DNA from: Halorubrum sp. SD626R
Lineage (GTDB): Archaea > Halobacteriota > Halobacteria > Halobacteriales > Haloferacaceae
Reading direction: 5' to 3'
DNA length: 64,000 bases
Assembly (NCBI RefSeq): GCF_001261915.1
Contig: NZ_CVRT01000117.1
Coordinates: 1 to 64,000 of the forward strand
Part shown: positions 36,012 through 43,836 of the stretch, one piece after another
How positions within the stretch are numbered: position 1 is the first letter of the stretch
How the letters are laid out: every line of letters starts with the position of its first letter
The notes under the pieces: generated by a model
Told to the model about the DNA's origin: nothing
Databases searched by the model: none
What the model saw: the letters and a program-made list of their open reading frames with translations, nothing else
Position numbers and translations under genes: made by a program

Positions 36012-36773
36012 TCAGAAGTGCGAGATCTTGTCGCGCCGATAGAGGTCCAGCGACGTGATCGAGTTCGGCGACTCCTGACGCACGGCGTAGGCCACGGCGT
36101 CGGCCACCTCGACGGCTTCGGTGACCTCGCCGGGTTCGAACGCCTCCTTCGAGGGCGTCCCGCTTTCGGAGCCGAACTCCGTGCGGACTTCGGTCGGGTT
36201 GATCGCGGAGACCGCGACGTCGTCCTCGCCGAGGCTCGCTTGGAGACTGATCGCGAAGCCCCGGGTCCACCACTTCGTCGCGGCGTAGACCGGGTTGGCC
36301 GGTCGCGGGTGGTTCCCCGACATACTCCCCATGAACACGAGGTGTCCGGCCGTCTCCTTCAGGTGGGGGATCGCCTCGCGCGCGGTGTAGAACATCCCGT
36401 CGATGTTGACGCCGCGCATCAGCCCGTACTCGTCGTCGGTCAGTTCGGCGACCGGCTCGTCGACCGCGAGGCCGGCGTTACACACCGCGACGTCGAGTCG
36501 GCCGAAGCGTTCGACCGCGGCCTCGACGAGCGCCGCGACGGCGTCGGAGTCGGTCACGTCGGTCGTGACGACCTCGACCGCGGCGCCCGTCTCCGACCGG
36601 ATGTCCGCGGCGACCGACTCCAGTCTCTCCGTGCGTCGAGCCGCGATGGCCACGTCCGCGCCGTCCTCGGCGAGGACGCGCGCGATCTCGGCGCCGATGC
36701 CGGAGCTCGCGCCGGTCACGACTGCCGCCTGTCCGTCCAGTGGGTCCACTCGTTGACTCGGTCGTTCCGTCAT
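36012..36773 (-). CDS. short-chain dehydrogenase/reductase (SDR)
   Basis: 253 residues from ATG 36773; the frame upstream is an antisense shadow. Classical SDR with GASSGIGAEIA (NAD(P) site), CNAGLAV, and the catalytic set Ser in GSMSG with YAATK (YxxxK). In haloarchaeal deoxy-sugar pathways, SDRs oxidise 2-keto-3-deoxy acids to diketo acids before FAH-type hydrolysis, so this gene would suit a diketo-hydrolase branch with the FAH gene. It could equally be a sugar 1-dehydrogenase. Confidence 0.9.
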   Translation of the reverse strand: MTERPSQRVDPLDGQAAVVTGASSGIGAEIARVLAEDGADVAIAARRTERLESVAADIRSETGAAVEVVTTDVTDSDAVAALVEAAVERFGRLDVAVCNAGLAVDEPVAELTDDEYGLMRGVNIDGMFYTAREAIPHLKETAGHLVFMGSMSGNHPRPANPVYAATKWWTRGFAISLQASLGEDDVAVSAINPTEVRTEFGSESGTPSKEAFEPGEVTEAVEVADAVAYAVRQESPNSITSLDLYRRDKISHF

Positions 36774-36914
36774 ACCCTCCCTGCGGACCGCGTGATGGTA
36801 TGCGTTTCCCCTGATCGTCGGTGGACGCTCGCACGGGTGCCGTTCCGCTCCGTCCGAGCGTCGGCCGGCGACCGGTCGCACCGGAGCGGTCGTTCGTGGC
36901 CCCGCTCCCGCTCG

Positions 36915-36938
36915 GTTCCCAGCAACAGAACATATATA
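36915..36938 (+). promoter_or_regulatory. IclR-type operator plus TATA box before arabinose-dehydrogenase-like gene
   Basis: GTTCCC-AGCAA-CAGAAC (36915-36931) has a perfect right arm and a GTTC left arm, and is directly followed by the TATA box CATATATA (36931-36938), 27-34 bp before the ATG at 36965. An upstream position next to the TATA/BRE region is typical for haloarchaeal activators. Confidence 0.6.
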
Positions 36939-36964
36939 CTCGGTGCCTCCGTGCGTCCGGACGA

Positions 36965-37894
36965 ATGTCACGAGCAGTCGTTACCGGCGGTCTCGGCGGT
37001 GCGGCGAGTTGGGTCGTCTCGTCGCTCGCGGACCGGGGCTGGGACGTGCGGAGCATCGACTTCCGACGGCCGAGCGACCCGGGCGCCGGGCCCGCGAACG
37101 TCGACTTCCGCGCGGCGGACCTGACGGACCAGGGACAGACGTGGGAACTGATATCCGAGTTCGACCCCGACTACGTCGTCCACTTCGCGGCTTACCCGAA
37201 CCCCCTGGGACACGGGGGCGCACGCGTCTACGAGAACAACACCATCAGCACGTACAACGTCCTCTCGGCCGCGGGAAGCGCCGGCGCAGATGTCGTCTGG
37301 GCCTCCAGCGAGACGGTGTACGGAACCGTCTTCGCGGAGCCGTCCTTCCTCCCGGACTACTTCCCCATCGACACCGACCACCCGATGCGGCCCGAGGACC
37401 CGTACGGGACCTCCAAGGTCGCCGGCGAGGAGATCGCGAAGATGGTGACGCGGCGGTACGACGTGTCCGTCGCCTCGGTCCGCCCGTCGTGGATCAACTA
37501 CCCTGGGGACTACGACGCGACGACGATCCGCGAGCACTTCGACCCGGAGACCGCGAGCCTCGACGACGACTTCGGCGTCACCTTCCACAACGCGGTCGGC
37601 AACTTCTTCTCGTACGTCGACATCCGCGACGTGGTCTCGCTGACCGAGCGCGCGATGGAGGCCGACTTCGACGGCCACGAGCCGTTCATGGCCGTCGCGA
37701 AGGAGAACCTGCTCGGCGTGGACACCGCCGACGCCGTCGAAGCCACGTACGGCGACCTCCCGCCCGAGGTCGACCTGGCGGGCGACCAGTCGGCGATCGA
37801 TTACAGGAACGCCCGCGAGGTCCTCGACTGGGAGCCCGAACACTCCTGGCGCGAGGCCGAAGACGAGTCCGTCGACGGCCCGAGTTTCGTCTGA
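36965..37894 (+). CDS. extended-SDR sugar dehydrogenase, L-arabinose dehydrogenase-like
   Basis: 309 residues from ATG 36965. NAD(P)-dependent epimerase/dehydratase fold: TGGLGGAASWVVSSLADRG (nucleotide site), FAAYPNPLGHGGARVYENN, SSETVYG, and YGTSK (YxxxK). The H. volcanii L-arabinose 1-dehydrogenase belongs to this extended SDR family, and the neighbouring lactonase and aldehyde dehydrogenase fit such a role. A UDP-sugar epimerase is less likely in this context. Possible IclR-controlled promoter immediately upstream. Confidence 0.85.
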   Translation: MSRAVVTGGLGGAASWVVSSLADRGWDVRSIDFRRPSDPGAGPANVDFRAADLTDQGQTWELISEFDPDYVVHFAAYPNPLGHGGARVYENNTISTYNVLSAAGSAGADVVWASSETVYGTVFAEPSFLPDYFPIDTDHPMRPEDPYGTSKVAGEEIAKMVTRRYDVSVASVRPSWINYPGDYDATTIREHFDPETASLDDDFGVTFHNAVGNFFSYVDIRDVVSLTERAMEADFDGHEPFMAVAKENLLGVDTADAVEATYGDLPPEVDLAGDQSAIDYRNAREVLDWEPEHSWREAEDESVDGPSFV

Positions 37895-37947
37895 GACCCA
37901 CGAGACCCGCGGTAGCCGAACCCCCGCGACGGCGCGTACGACGACGG

Positions 37948-38844
37948 TCAGGGGTCGACGGCGGACCGGAACTCGGGCCGCCCGGTCACGCCGAGGTCCA
38001 CGCGATAGAGGCTCCCCGCGCCGCTGCCTTCGGTTTCGCGGGTCTCGACGCAGGCCGTCGTCACGTAGGCGGCGTCGTAGTCGTCGCCGGCGAATGTCAG
38101 CGACGACACCTTTCGGGGGTCGAACGAGACGGTCCGCTCGTGGGTCCCGTCGGGCGCGAACCGGTGGAGCGCGCCCCCGTTCCAGAACGCCGACCAGACG
38201 TGACCCTCGCTGTCGACGGTCAGCCCGTCGGGGTAGCCCTCGATGTCACTCGCGTCGACGAACACCTCCGGATCGGAGAGTCCCCCGCTCGCGCGGTCGT
38301 AGTCGTACCGATAGATGTACCCCGGTTCCGCCGGGTCGACCTCGCAGGTGTCGGTGAAGTACAGCCCCGACAGGTCGGGCGTGAATCCCATCCCGTTCGG
38401 GAGCACGCAGGACTCCCGGACGAGTGAGAACGTCCCGTCGGTGTCCAGCCGGTAGAGCTGCCCGGGCAGGTCCCGTTCGGTGTCCGGCATGACGCCGGCG
38501 AAGACCCGTCCTTCGGGGTCCGCGATGACGTCGTTGAACCGCTCGTGGAAGCGGTCGGGGTCCGGTGCGACGACGGTCTCTGTCGTCCAGTCGCCTCGGG
38601 AGAGTCGTCGGACCGCCCCGGCCTCTTGGAACAGCAGTAACGACCCGTCCCGCTGGATAGTGAAGCCGCCGATCCGTTCGGTCTCGTCCCGATAGACGCA
38701 TTCGTAGTCGTCGTCCGCCGGGTCGTAGCGGTAGAGTCGTCCGTTCGGGATATCGCTCCAGTAGAGGCGTTCGTCTCCGGGATGCCACAGCGGTCCCTCG
38801 CCGGTCTCACACTCGATGTCGACGACCCGTTCGGGCGTGCTCAT
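37948..38844 (-). CDS. SMP-30/gluconolactonase-like sugar lactonase
   Basis: 298 residues, six-bladed beta-propeller of the SMP-30/LRE family. Metal-binding landmarks are ETGEGPLWHPGDERLYWSDI (Glu), LPNGMGFTPDLSGLYFTDT (Asn) and YPDGLTVDSEGHVWSAFWNGG (Asp). It hydrolyses aldono-lactones made by the sugar dehydrogenases. A TATA-like CTTTTCAACC lies about 27 bp upstream. Convergent with the arabinose-dehydrogenase-like gene. Confidence 0.92.
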   Translation of the reverse strand: MSTPERVVDIECETGEGPLWHPGDERLYWSDIPNGRLYRYDPADDDYECVYRDETERIGGFTIQRDGSLLLFQEAGAVRRLSRGDWTTETVVAPDPDRFHERFNDVIADPEGRVFAGVMPDTERDLPGQLYRLDTDGTFSLVRESCVLPNGMGFTPDLSGLYFTDTCEVDPAEPGYIYRYDYDRASGGLSDPEVFVDASDIEGYPDGLTVDSEGHVWSAFWNGGALHRFAPDGTHERTVSFDPRKVSSLTFAGDDYDAAYVTTACVETRETEGSGAGSLYRVDLGVTGRPEFRSAVDP

Positions 38845-39004
38845 ACCGCCGACAACGACGGGTGGGGTTGAAAAGCACGGGGGCGACTCCGTCCGGCTCC
38901 CGGGTCGCGTCCCTCCCCGGTCACGGTAGCCGGAGGCGCGACCGTCGGTGGCCGAGGGCCGGAGCGGGCGAAAGGGATATTCTCACCCGGCGGCTACGGC
39001 TCGC

Positions 39005-39265
39005 ATGACCGCCGACGCTGATCGCGTGCTGCTCGCCCACGCCGACGCCGTCTCCGAGGAGTTACACACGACCGTCTACACCCGGTACCTCCGGCGGTCG
39101 AAGGCCGGTCCGGTCGCGGTCGGTGACGAGTGGTCTGAAACGGTCTCGCGCGGGTGCGGTCGGACGACGCCGGTCACGCTCACCGTGCGCGCGGTCGAGG
39201 GGGGCCGGCGGATCGGTCCGGAGACGGCGATCGACTACGAGCCCGTCGAGGGCGCGCCCCCGTAG
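39005..39265 (+). CDS. small hypothetical protein
   Basis: 86 residues from ATG 39005, with a TATA-like GGGATATTC about 25-30 bp upstream. The sequence MTADADRVLLAHADAVSEELHTTVYTRYLRRS is helical and the remainder beta-like (TPVTLTVRAVEGGRRI). No family is recognised and there are no Cys or transmembrane segments. It lies between the lactonase and the aldehyde dehydrogenase genes. Confidence 0.55.
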   Translation: MTADADRVLLAHADAVSEELHTTVYTRYLRRSKAGPVAVGDEWSETVSRGCGRTTPVTLTVRAVEGGRRIGPETAIDYEPVEGAPP

Positions 39266-39452
39266 ACCGCCGTCCCGTCACGTTCGGCCGGGCGGCGGTC
39301 ACGTCGGAGGGGTTCACCTCGTCTCAGCGGCGTGGCGGGGATCGTCACCCCCGTCCGATCGTGTCCCGTCTCGTCGGCTCCGGCGGGCAACGAGTCGCGG
39401 TTCCGACGGCCGTCCCAAAGCTTCTCATACGTCGACTGTGTCCGTACGGCTG

Positions 39453-40895
39453 ATGACGGAGACCAATCACAACTATGTCGATGGCGAATGGATCGCCAGC
39501 GACACCGGAGAGACGTTCACCGTACGTAACCCCGCCGACAGATCGGACGTCGTCGGCGAGTTCCAGCAGTCGGGAACCGCCGACGCCGAGGCGGCCGTCG
39601 AGGCGGCCGGCGAGGCCAGCGAGCCGTGGGCCGACACGCCCGCTCCGGAGCGGGGACGCGTCCTGCGAGCGGCCGGACAGAACCTCGCGGACCGCAAGGA
39701 CGAACTCACAGAGACGCTCGTCCGCGAGGAGGGGAAGGCCCGACCCGAGGCGGCCGGCGAGGTCCAGCGCGCCGTCGACATCTTCGCGTACTACGCCGCG
39801 AAGGCGAGCGATCTCGGGGGGACGGTGAAATCGTCGAGCAGCGAGGACACGCGGCTGTACACGGTGAACGAACCGGTCGGTGTGGCGGGCCTTATCACGC
39901 CGTGGAACTACCCGATCGCCATCCCGGCCTGGAAGATCGCGCCGGCGCTGGCGACTGGCAATGCGATCGTCTTCAAGCCGGCCTCGCAGGCCCCCGCCGT
40001 CTCGCGGAAGCTCGTGGAGTGTCTGGACGAGGCCGGACTGCCCGACGGCGTCCTCAACTACGTCAGCGGCCCCGGCAGTAAGGTCGGGAAGGTCTTCTCG
40101 ACGCACGAGGCCGTCGACGCCGTCTCGTTCACGGGCAGTTCGGCGGTCGGCGACACCGTCGGCCAGCAGGCCAACGAGACCGGCAAGCGGGTCCAGCTCG
40201 AGATGGGCGGCAAGAACCCCGCCGTCGTGATGCCCAGCGCCGACGTCGACGAGGCCGTCGACATCGCCGTAAGCGGCGCCTTCGGCGTCACCGGACAGGC
40301 CTGTACGGCGACCTCGCGGGCCATCGTCCACGAGGACGTCTACGACGAGTTCGTCGAGGGCGCCGTCGCGGCGGCCGAAGCCATCGAGGTCGGTCCCGGT
40401 CTCGACGGGGCCGAGATGGGACCGCAGGTCAGCGAGAGCGAGCTCGACAGCACCCTCGAATACGTCGATATCGGCGTCAACGAGGGGGCGACGCTCGAAA
40501 CCGGCGGCGGCGAGGTCGACGCCGGTGACGGCTTCTTCGTCGAACCGGCGGTGTTCTCGGACGTCGAGCCCGGGATGCGGATCGCACAGGAGGAGGTCTT
40601 CGGCCCGGTGCTGGCCGTCATCCCGGTCGGAAGCTACGAGGAGGCCGTCGAGGTCGCCAACGGCGTTCGCTACGGCCTCTCGGCCAGCATCGTCACGCAG
40701 GACCTCTCCGAGGCGAACCGATTCGTCGAGGACTCGGAGTCCGGCGTCATAAAAGTCAACGAGAAGACGACCGGACTGGAGTTACACGTCCCCTTCGGCG
40801 GGATGAAAGACTCCTCCAGCGAGACCTACCGCGAGCAGGGCGACGCCGGACTCGACTTCTACACCATCTCGAAGACGGTGTACATGAACTACTGA
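39453..40895 (+). CDS. aldehyde dehydrogenase (2-oxoglutarate semialdehyde dehydrogenase-like)
   Basis: 480 residues from ATG 39453; the longer frame starts in non-conserved sequence. NAD(P) site: ITPWNYPIAIPAWKIAPAL, FKPASQAP and FTGSSAVG; Glu in LEMGGKNP; catalytic Cys in GQACTATSR; late Glu in EEVFGPVLAV. In haloarchaeal pentose clusters an enzyme of this group (XacF) oxidises 2-oxoglutarate semialdehyde to 2-oxoglutarate, which would finish the Weimberg-type branch started by the dehydratases and FAH enzyme. Confidence 0.92.
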   Translation: MTETNHNYVDGEWIASDTGETFTVRNPADRSDVVGEFQQSGTADAEAAVEAAGEASEPWADTPAPERGRVLRAAGQNLADRKDELTETLVREEGKARPEAAGEVQRAVDIFAYYAAKASDLGGTVKSSSSEDTRLYTVNEPVGVAGLITPWNYPIAIPAWKIAPALATGNAIVFKPASQAPAVSRKLVECLDEAGLPDGVLNYVSGPGSKVGKVFSTHEAVDAVSFTGSSAVGDTVGQQANETGKRVQLEMGGKNPAVVMPSADVDEAVDIAVSGAFGVTGQACTATSRAIVHEDVYDEFVEGAVAAAEAIEVGPGLDGAEMGPQVSESELDSTLEYVDIGVNEGATLETGGGEVDAGDGFFVEPAVFSDVEPGMRIAQEEVFGPVLAVIPVGSYEEAVEVANGVRYGLSASIVTQDLSEANRFVEDSESGVIKVNEKTTGLELHVPFGGMKDSSSETYREQGDAGLDFYTISKTVYMNY

Positions 40896-41746
40896 GCGGT
40901 CGCGCCCGCAGCGGGTCGTCTCGTCGAACGCGGCGACGACCGCCGTCCGACCGATACCGGGTCGCCGTCACCCCGTCGTACGGATCCGTGACAGCCCGTC
41001 TGCAACCTGCCGCTGGAACGCTCCGATAGGGCTGTACGATTACGCACACTCCGTGCGAACGCGAACGATCTGAGCCGCCCAGTCGGAGCGTCCGCGTCGG
41101 TGTGTTTAGTAGTTAAAATTTGAGTATTCCGAAAAAGTATAATAATACAGTTATTTCTAGTTCGGTTTTCACACCGTTCATCTCCAAATCCGGGGACGCG
41201 GCTGCGACACGTCCGCTGAAGCGGGATCGCAGTGTCCACGGGAGCGATCGCGTTAGATTCGCAATGACGTTACTGTTCCGATGAAACGGCTTGTAATTGT
41301 GTTTGATAGTAATTTAGGGTTATGAAATTGATTAATCAAACCACAAGAGGGGTAATCTATCGACAGATCGAACAGCGGGCTCATCAGCTGTAACGCGATC
41401 CGATTTCGGCCTCCTTCGGCTGCCAATCGGCTTGTGACCTCGGGCATAGACGTAGATCGACTCCTGACCTGCTAGATATATCATAAAAGGTTGTATATGA
41501 GAAATAAAGAATAGTAGAGATTCTGAGGCGAACGTTCAGTGCGATCGGCCGACCGGTATCGGCGTTCGCGTGTCGAACCCGGACTCGCTACTGACGGCCG
41601 ATCTCAAATCGACCGAACGGCGGGCGGCGAACGACCGGCACCGCGGTCCCCGTCGCGGCGAACCGGCCGACCCGATCGACGGGGTGTTCGACTACTGTCC
41701 CTCCCCGCTTGCCCGACAGTTCGACGGCGAGAACGGCGCCGATCGG
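40896..41746. other. AT-rich gene-free stretch, 851 bp
   Basis: Base composition drops sharply in about 41100-41540 compared with surrounding genes. It contains TATA-like TTATGATATATC near 41470-41485 (minus sense) preceding a 64-codon frame (41253-41447) that matches no family I recognise. I see no tRNA, transposase fragment or terminal repeats. It probably marks the right boundary of the sugar island. Confidence 0.45.
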
Positions 41747-42157
41747 TCACTCCCGGATCCGTTCGACCTCGCGCCGGATCCCCTCGCGGACCCGGTCGGC
41801 GGCGCCGTCGCCGGGGCGGTCGACGGTCTCGGCGTCCTCGGTCTCCAGCAGGCGATCGAGCTTCCGCTCGAACTCCCGCTCGTCGATCTCGCCGCGCGCG
41901 TAACGCTCCCGGAGGGCGTCGAGCGCGGGGTCGGCGTCGCGCTCCTCGTCGCCGTCGTCCCGGTCGGGAAGCGGCCGCGTCAGCGTGTGGAGGACGGGGA
42001 GGGCGACGAACAGCCCGAGGAACCAGACCAGCGGGAGGGTCCACCAGAGTCCGGTGGCGAGCGGGGCGGCGACGCCGCCGCCCACGACGAGGAGCGCGAA
42101 CACCCGCCGCCAGCGGTGGCGGAGGTTCCACGCGATCCGTGCGGGGAGTCCGGTCAT
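41747..42157 (-). CDS. SHOCT-domain membrane protein
   Basis: 136 residues from ATG 42157; an upstream in-frame ATG at 42241 would overlap the neighbouring DUF192 gene. Two hydrophobic helices (about 18-60) are followed by a charged linker and a C-terminal SHOCT motif, DALRERYARGEIDEREFERKLDRLLE (about 85-110), a short domain that mediates oligomerisation in many prokaryotic membrane proteins. Function not known. Confidence 0.85.
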   Translation of the reverse strand: MTGLPARIAWNLRHRWRRVFALLVVGGGVAAPLATGLWWTLPLVWFLGLFVALPVLHTLTRPLPDRDDGDEERDADPALDALRERYARGEIDEREFERKLDRLLETEDAETVDRPGDGAADRVREGIRREVERIRE

Positions 42158-42237
42158 GCTCGGGGCGACGACTGCGAGGGGGAAATCGGTTTCGTCGCGG
42201 GCGACGCCGCCCCGGGAATCGCCGCCCGATCGGCGTC

Positions 42238-42735
42238 TCACTCGCGATCGACGACGATCCGGTCGCCCGGCTCGATCCCGTGGCGCTCGCTCCAGCCTCG
42301 CGGCACTTCGAGGACGTACCGACCGATCCCGCGATACCGGGTGTAGGGCGGCGACCCCGGCGTCGCCTCGTGGACCGTCGTGACCGTCCCGTTCGGAGCG
42401 ACGAAGACGATGTCGAGCGGGAACGCCATCTCCCGCATCACGTAGGCGCGCTCGGTGGCGTCGCCGTGGACGAACAGCATCCCCTCGCCCTCGCCGAGCT
42501 CGTCGGTCGCGGAGAGCCCGACGTACCGCTTCACGAACCCGTCGGCGACGCGGACCTCGACGGTCGTGATCGCCTCGCCGGTCTCGCCGTCGACGGCCTC
42601 GACGGTCGCCGTCTCGTAGCCGGTGATAAGGAGGGCCGGGTTCGCCGCGGCGACGCCGAGCGCGACGAGGGCGATCAGCGCGAGGCCGGCGGCGATCCCG
42701 ACGAGGCGGCGGTTCACGGTCGACGTTCGCGGCAC
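42238..42735 (-). CDS. DUF192 protein
   Basis: 165 residues. A hydrophobic N-terminal segment (about 10-32) acts as anchor or signal. The DUF192 domain (about 60-160) has the characteristic order RYVGLSATDELGEGEGMLFVH, REMAFPLDIVFV, GRYVLEVPRGWSERHGIEPGDRIVV. Most haloarchaea have several; biochemical role unknown. It lies 43 bases from tRNA-Val and is divergent from it. Confidence 0.88.
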   Translation of the reverse strand: MPRTSTVNRRLVGIAAGLALIALVALGVAAANPALLITGYETATVEAVDGETGEAITTVEVRVADGFVKRYVGLSATDELGEGEGMLFVHGDATERAYVMREMAFPLDIVFVAPNGTVTTVHEATPGSPPYTRYRGIGRYVLEVPRGWSERHGIEPGDRIVVDRE

Positions 42736-42778
42736 GGAAGGAAATCGTTTTCCGCTCTCGGCGGGTTCGGACGGGTGC

Positions 42779-42852
42779 GGGCTCGTGGTCTAGCTGGTTA
42801 TGACGCGGCCTTTACAAGGCTGAGATCGGCGGTTCGAACCCGCCCGAGCCCA
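42779..42852 (+). tRNA. tRNA-Val (anticodon UAC)
   Basis: A 74-nt cloverleaf: acceptor stem GGGCTCG/CGAGCCC, D arm with GGTCTAGCTGGTTATGAC, anticodon stem CGGCC/GGCTG around loop TTTACAA (anticodon TAC), and T arm GGCGG-TTCGAAC-CCGCC, with discriminator A. CCA is not encoded. The 3' half is duplicated 134 bp downstream (see repeat). Confidence 0.95.
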
Positions 42853-42985
42853 CTTGTCGGCGCCGCGAACACATCGTGAGCGGCGCCGCCGTGACTGTTC
42901 GAGGGCGGGTTCGAACCAGGGAGCGGGAGGTGAGCGAGCGCAGCGAGCGAACGGGAGCGACTGAGGTTCGAACCCGCCCGAGCCC
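42831..42985. repeat. att-like 21-bp direct repeat of tRNA-Val 3' end, plus inverted copy
   Basis: The last 21 bases of the tRNA T-arm and acceptor stem (42831-42851) are repeated exactly at 42965-42985. A 15-base inverted copy lies at 42903-42917 (GGGCGGGTTCGAACC). Integrases of haloarchaeal plasmids and viruses commonly recombine at tRNA 3' ends, so this is most simply a leftover att site from an element since lost, with only about 110 bp between copies. Confidence 0.65.
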
Positions 42986-43021
42986 TCCACGCCGCTCACC
43001 GTCGCCCTCGGCCGTCCCGAC

Positions 43022-43705
43022 TCAGACGCCAAGCGCGTCCGCCAGCTCGTGGATCGACTCCACCGTGCGGTCTGGCTCCCCGTCGAACGGCTCCCACGGG
43101 GCCCCCTTCCGGTCGAGTCGGATCGCCTGCATCCCGGCGTGGGCGGCGCCCATCACGTCGAACCAGCCGGCGGTGACGTGAACGACCTCGTCGATCGGCG
43201 TCCCGGTCCGGGCGGCGCCGTGGCGGTACAGCTCCGCGGCCGGCTTGAACGTCTCCACCTCGTCGGCGCTTATGGCGTCTTCGACGAGGTCCTCAATCTC
43301 GGCGTGTTCGACCATCGAGTCGAGCATCTCGGGGTTCCCGTTCGAGAGCACGTACGTCTCGTAGCCGCCCTCGCGCAGCCGCTCGATCCCCGACCGGACG
43401 TCGTCGAACACCTCCAGCTCGTGGTACACCGCGAGGATCTCGTCGCGCTCGGCCGCCGGGAGGTCGACGCCGTGCGCTTCGAGGGCGTGCGTCAGCGCGT
43501 CCCGGTTCATCTCGTAGAACGGCTGGTAGGCGTCGATCGCGTTCGCGACGAACGTGTACGCCAGCGACCGCGACCGCCACAGCCGCGACACCGGCTCGGG
43601 GTCGGGGACGCGGTCGGCCAGCGCGGCCTCGGCCGCCTCGACGTCGACGAGCGTGCTGTACGAGTCGAACGTCACCGTCCGGACGCGGTCGGGGTCGAAG
43701 GACAT
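43022..43705 (-). CDS. haloacid dehalogenase type II-like HAD hydrolase
   Basis: 227 residues. HAD motif I FDSYSTLVDV carries the nucleophile Asp (the second catalytic Asp position is Tyr, as in 2-haloacid dehalogenases), motif II is VLSNGNPEML, and later motifs include FKPAAELY (Lys) and VTAGWFDVMGAAHAGM. L-2-haloacid dehalogenases convert 2-haloacids to hydroxyacids; many annotated members have unknown substrates. It is monocistronic near the tRNA. Confidence 0.88.
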   Translation of the reverse strand: MSFDPDRVRTVTFDSYSTLVDVEAAEAALADRVPDPEPVSRLWRSRSLAYTFVANAIDAYQPFYEMNRDALTHALEAHGVDLPAAERDEILAVYHELEVFDDVRSGIERLREGGYETYVLSNGNPEMLDSMVEHAEIEDLVEDAISADEVETFKPAAELYRHGAARTGTPIDEVVHVTAGWFDVMGAAHAGMQAIRLDRKGAPWEPFDGEPDRTVESIHELADALGV

Positions 43706-43836
43706 TCGCGTGGTCCTTCGACCGCCCGCGGCATTACTTCGGGTGGTCGTCGCCGTCCGGCGATGGGCTCCGGTTCGACCGGGCCCTCACGAATCTTTAT
43801 GAACGGTGGGACTCTCGGTCCGGCAACGCGTCGCGT

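Noticed and set aside
41253-41447. 64-codon ORF in the AT-rich stretch with an upstream TATA-like box
   Set aside because: Low-GC sequence without acidic haloarchaeal composition, no family resemblance, and it may be random in AT-rich DNA.
42915-42965. GAGCGAGCGCAGCGAGCG-type repeats resembling a CRISPR or tandem repeat
   Set aside because: A single short palindromic GC-rich stretch without regular spacing; such sequences are common in these genomes.
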